Both the position numbers and the translations under genes were made by a program. This document shows positions 6,038 through 7,475 of a DNA stretch of 7,475 nt, piece by piece. The notes beneath the pieces were generated by a model. It did not search any database. It was not told the origin of the DNA and saw only the letters and a program-made list of their open reading frames with translations. Origin of the DNA: Pelotomaculum sp. (GTDB lineage Bacteria > Bacillota > Desulfotomaculia > Desulfotomaculales > Pelotomaculaceae); assembly GCA_022839445.1 (NCBI GenBank), contig JALHFC010000056.1:3694-11168 (forward strand), given 5' to 3'. Position 1 is the first letter of the stretch, and every line of letters starts with the position of its first letter.

Positions 6038-6068
6038 CCTTGCATGGCATCAGGCTTACCTGGCAAGG
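6038..6068 (-). other. Nested stem-loop between pcrA and amj
   Basis: On the minus strand CCTTGC (6068-6063) pairs perfectly with GCAAGG (6043-6038). Inside it CAGG (6062-6059) and CCTG (6054-6051) close a TAAG tetraloop directly stacked on the outer stem, leaving a seven-base bulge on the 3' side. A G-rich run follows rather than a U-tract, so it is not a standard terminator. It could be part of a structured leader for amj or of the pcrA 3' end; the function is not known. Confidence 0.4.
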
Positions 6069-6134
6069 ACCGCCACGACCATGACAGTGCCCGCTACAGG
6101 AAAACAGATGGAAATGGCCACCGGCGCTTTCGCG

Positions 6135-7475
6135 CTAACTATCCCCGGCGTGATATCCTTCTTTGACCAGCGGCGCGTATTTTGCCAGCAGGACCTTGAT
6201 CCCCTGGCCCGGAAAGGCGACCTTGTACTCTGCCTTCTCGCCCTCGCCCTGCACGCCCACAATAACACCCGGGCCCCACTTGCGGTGACTGACCTTGTCC
6301 CCGAGAATAAACCGCTCTGCAACTGGGCCCGTGCCTGCTTCTTTTAATACCACCTTGAAGCGGCTTTTTTTATCCGCGCTGTCCACAAGGTGGGGCGGGA
6401 TCTCCTCAAGAAAGCGGGAAGGCTTGTTGTAACGCTCTGTTCCATACAGGTAGCGTTTCCGGCAGTTGGTAAGGTATAGCCTTTCCCTGGCCCTGGTTAC
6501 ACCCACATAGCACAGCCTTCTTTCCTCTTCCATCTCGTCGGGCTCCGTCAACGACCGGGAGTGGGGAAAAACACCTTCTTCCAGGCCGATAAGAAACACC
6601 ACCGGAAATTCCAGCCCTTTGGCGCTGTGCAATGTCATCAGGGTCACCTGGTCCGTTTCCCCTTCGTAGTGATCCAAATCAGTTATTAAAGCAATATTTT
6701 CAAGAAAGCTATTGAGCCCCGTTTCCTCCGCCTGCCGGTCAAACTCGCCTGTGACGGACAAAAATTCGTCCAGGTTCTCCAGCCTGGTACGTGACTCAAC
6801 CGTGTTTTCTTCAATTAACTCCTGCCTGTACCCGGAAACGCTCATACCGGGAAACTCTTTTGTAAAATGCCGGAGCAACGCACCCAACCCCAGGCATCCG
6901 GCCCTGATCTTGGCTGTAAGACCGGTGATCTCCTTTGCCCTTTGCAGCGCCTCAACCGGTGTTATGCCCTGCTCCCCGGCAAAATCAACCACCTTGCTAA
7001 AAGACGCCGACCCGATTCCCCGCCCTGGAACATTGATGATCCTGGATAAGCTGACCGTATCCTTGGGGTTTATAATTAGCCTCAGGTACGCCATTATATC
7101 CTTAATTTCCTTGCGGTCGTAAAACCTTAAACCGCCTACGATCTTGTAAGGTATGCCTACCCTGGCAAACGTTTCCTCAATCACCCGGGACTGGGCGTGA
7201 GTGCGGTAAAGCACGGCATAGTCACGGTAAGACCTGCTCTCGGACCCAATCAGGTTTTTAATATGGCCGGCCACAAAATCTGCTTCTTCATGCTCGTTAT
7301 TGCCTATATAACTATACGGTAGTGCGCCCGGCCCGGCCGCGGTCCAAAGGCGCTTTTCCTTGCGGTTCTCATTATGCCTGATAATGCAGTTGGCGGCTTC
7401 TAAAATTGAAGACGTGGAGCGGTAGTTTTGTTCCAGCTTGATCACCGCCGCCTCGGGGTAATCCCTTTCAAAGCT
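6135..7475 (-). CDS. pcrA: ATP-dependent DNA helicase PcrA/UvrD type (5' end outside window)
   Basis: PcrA is a superfamily 1A 3'-5' helicase acting in nucleotide excision repair, removal of recombination filaments and rolling-circle replication. The visible 446 residues begin SFERDYPEAAVIKLEQNYRST at the window edge, which is the start of motif IV. The Walker A/B motifs lie outside the window. Visible elements, numbered from the edge: QNYRS (16-20), GGLRFYDRKEIKD (114-126), INVPGRGIG (147-155), motif V TLHSAKGLEF (281-290) with VFPH after it, motif VI RRLCYVGVTRARERLYL (319-335), and the C-terminal GDKVSHRKWGPGVI with a Tudor-like module ending LLAKYAPLVK (429-438). That module is known in PcrA to contact RNA polymerase. 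The gene ends in TAG at 6137-6135. I prefer PcrA over other UvrD paralogues because of the C-terminal module and the downstream ligA. Confidence 0.96.
   Translation of the reverse strand, partial: SFERDYPEAAVIKLEQNYRSTSSILEAANCIIRHNENRKEKRLWTAAGPGALPYSYIGNNEHEEADFVAGHIKNLIGSESRSYRDYAVLYRTHAQSRVIEETFARVGIPYKIVGGLRFYDRKEIKDIMAYLRLIINPKDTVSLSRIINVPGRGIGSASFSKVVDFAGEQGITPVEALQRAKEITGLTAKIRAGCLGLGALLRHFTKEFPGMSVSGYRQELIEENTVESRTRLENLDEFLSVTGEFDRQAEETGLNSFLENIALITDLDHYEGETDQVTLMTLHSAKGLEFPVVFLIGLEEGVFPHSRSLTEPDEMEEERRLCYVGVTRARERLYLTNCRKRYLYGTERYNKPSRFLEEIPPHLVDSADKKSRFKVVLKEAGTGPVAERFILGDKVSHRKWGPGVIVGVQGEGEKAEYKVAFPGQGIKVLLAKYAPLVKEGYHAGDS

Noticed and set aside
6056..6121. 21-residue hydrophobic peptide starting at a GTG after the pcrA stop (AISICFPVAGTVMVVAVLAR)
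   Set aside because: No ribosome binding site, very short, and its frame is a pcrA shadow frame; nothing supports expression.
6124..6135. GCGC-GAAA-GCGC hairpin at the pcrA stop as a terminator
   Set aside because: Only four base pairs and followed by CCGGTGGCC instead of a U-tract.

Overview
The window reads as a stretch of chromosome from a Firmicute. The protein sequences and moderate GC content look most like a clostridial or Peptococcaceae-type bacterium; this is inferred from family resemblance and gene order, not from a search. All genes lie on the minus strand, so transcription runs from high to low coordinates. The order is pcrA (5' end beyond the window), amj, ligA, gatC, gatA, gatB (3' end beyond the window). 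The pcrA-ligA-gatCAB order is a familiar housekeeping arrangement in Firmicutes. The less expected member is amj, a polytopic membrane protein of the alternate lipid II flippase family, placed between pcrA and ligA.

Region by region: 6135-7475 is the C-terminal two thirds of a PcrA/UvrD-type helicase. 5877-6134 is a 258-bp gap holding a nested stem-loop (6038-6068) and a two-copy imperfect 36-bp tandem repeat (5923-5994), both upstream of amj. 5004-5876 is amj. 2916-4925 is an intact NAD-dependent DNA ligase (ligA). 2665-2915 is a 251-bp gap. Its ligA-proximal half is GC-rich and can form several hairpins. Its gatC-proximal half carries a convincing sigma-A-type promoter with an extended -10 (2739-2767) and a stem-loop at the predicted 5' end of the message. 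2380-2664 is gatC, 878-2359 gatA, and 1-809 the first 269 codons of gatB.

The genes divide into a DNA-repair pair (PcrA helicase, LigA ligase), a cell-wall precursor transporter (Amj), and the GatCAB amidotransferase. GatCAB converts Glu-tRNA(Gln), and where relevant Asp-tRNA(Asn), to the correctly charged amide form. The promoter in front of gatC suggests that gatCAB can be transcribed separately from the upstream genes.

I see no sign of a mobile element, CRISPR array, toxin system or undescribed multi-gene system; this is an ordinary housekeeping region. The most unusual feature is translational. ligA, gatC and gatA have no usable ATG start and gatB almost certainly does not use one, so TTG is the best start for four consecutive essential genes. 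In ligA and gatA an out-of-frame ATG sits only a few bases ahead of the TTG.
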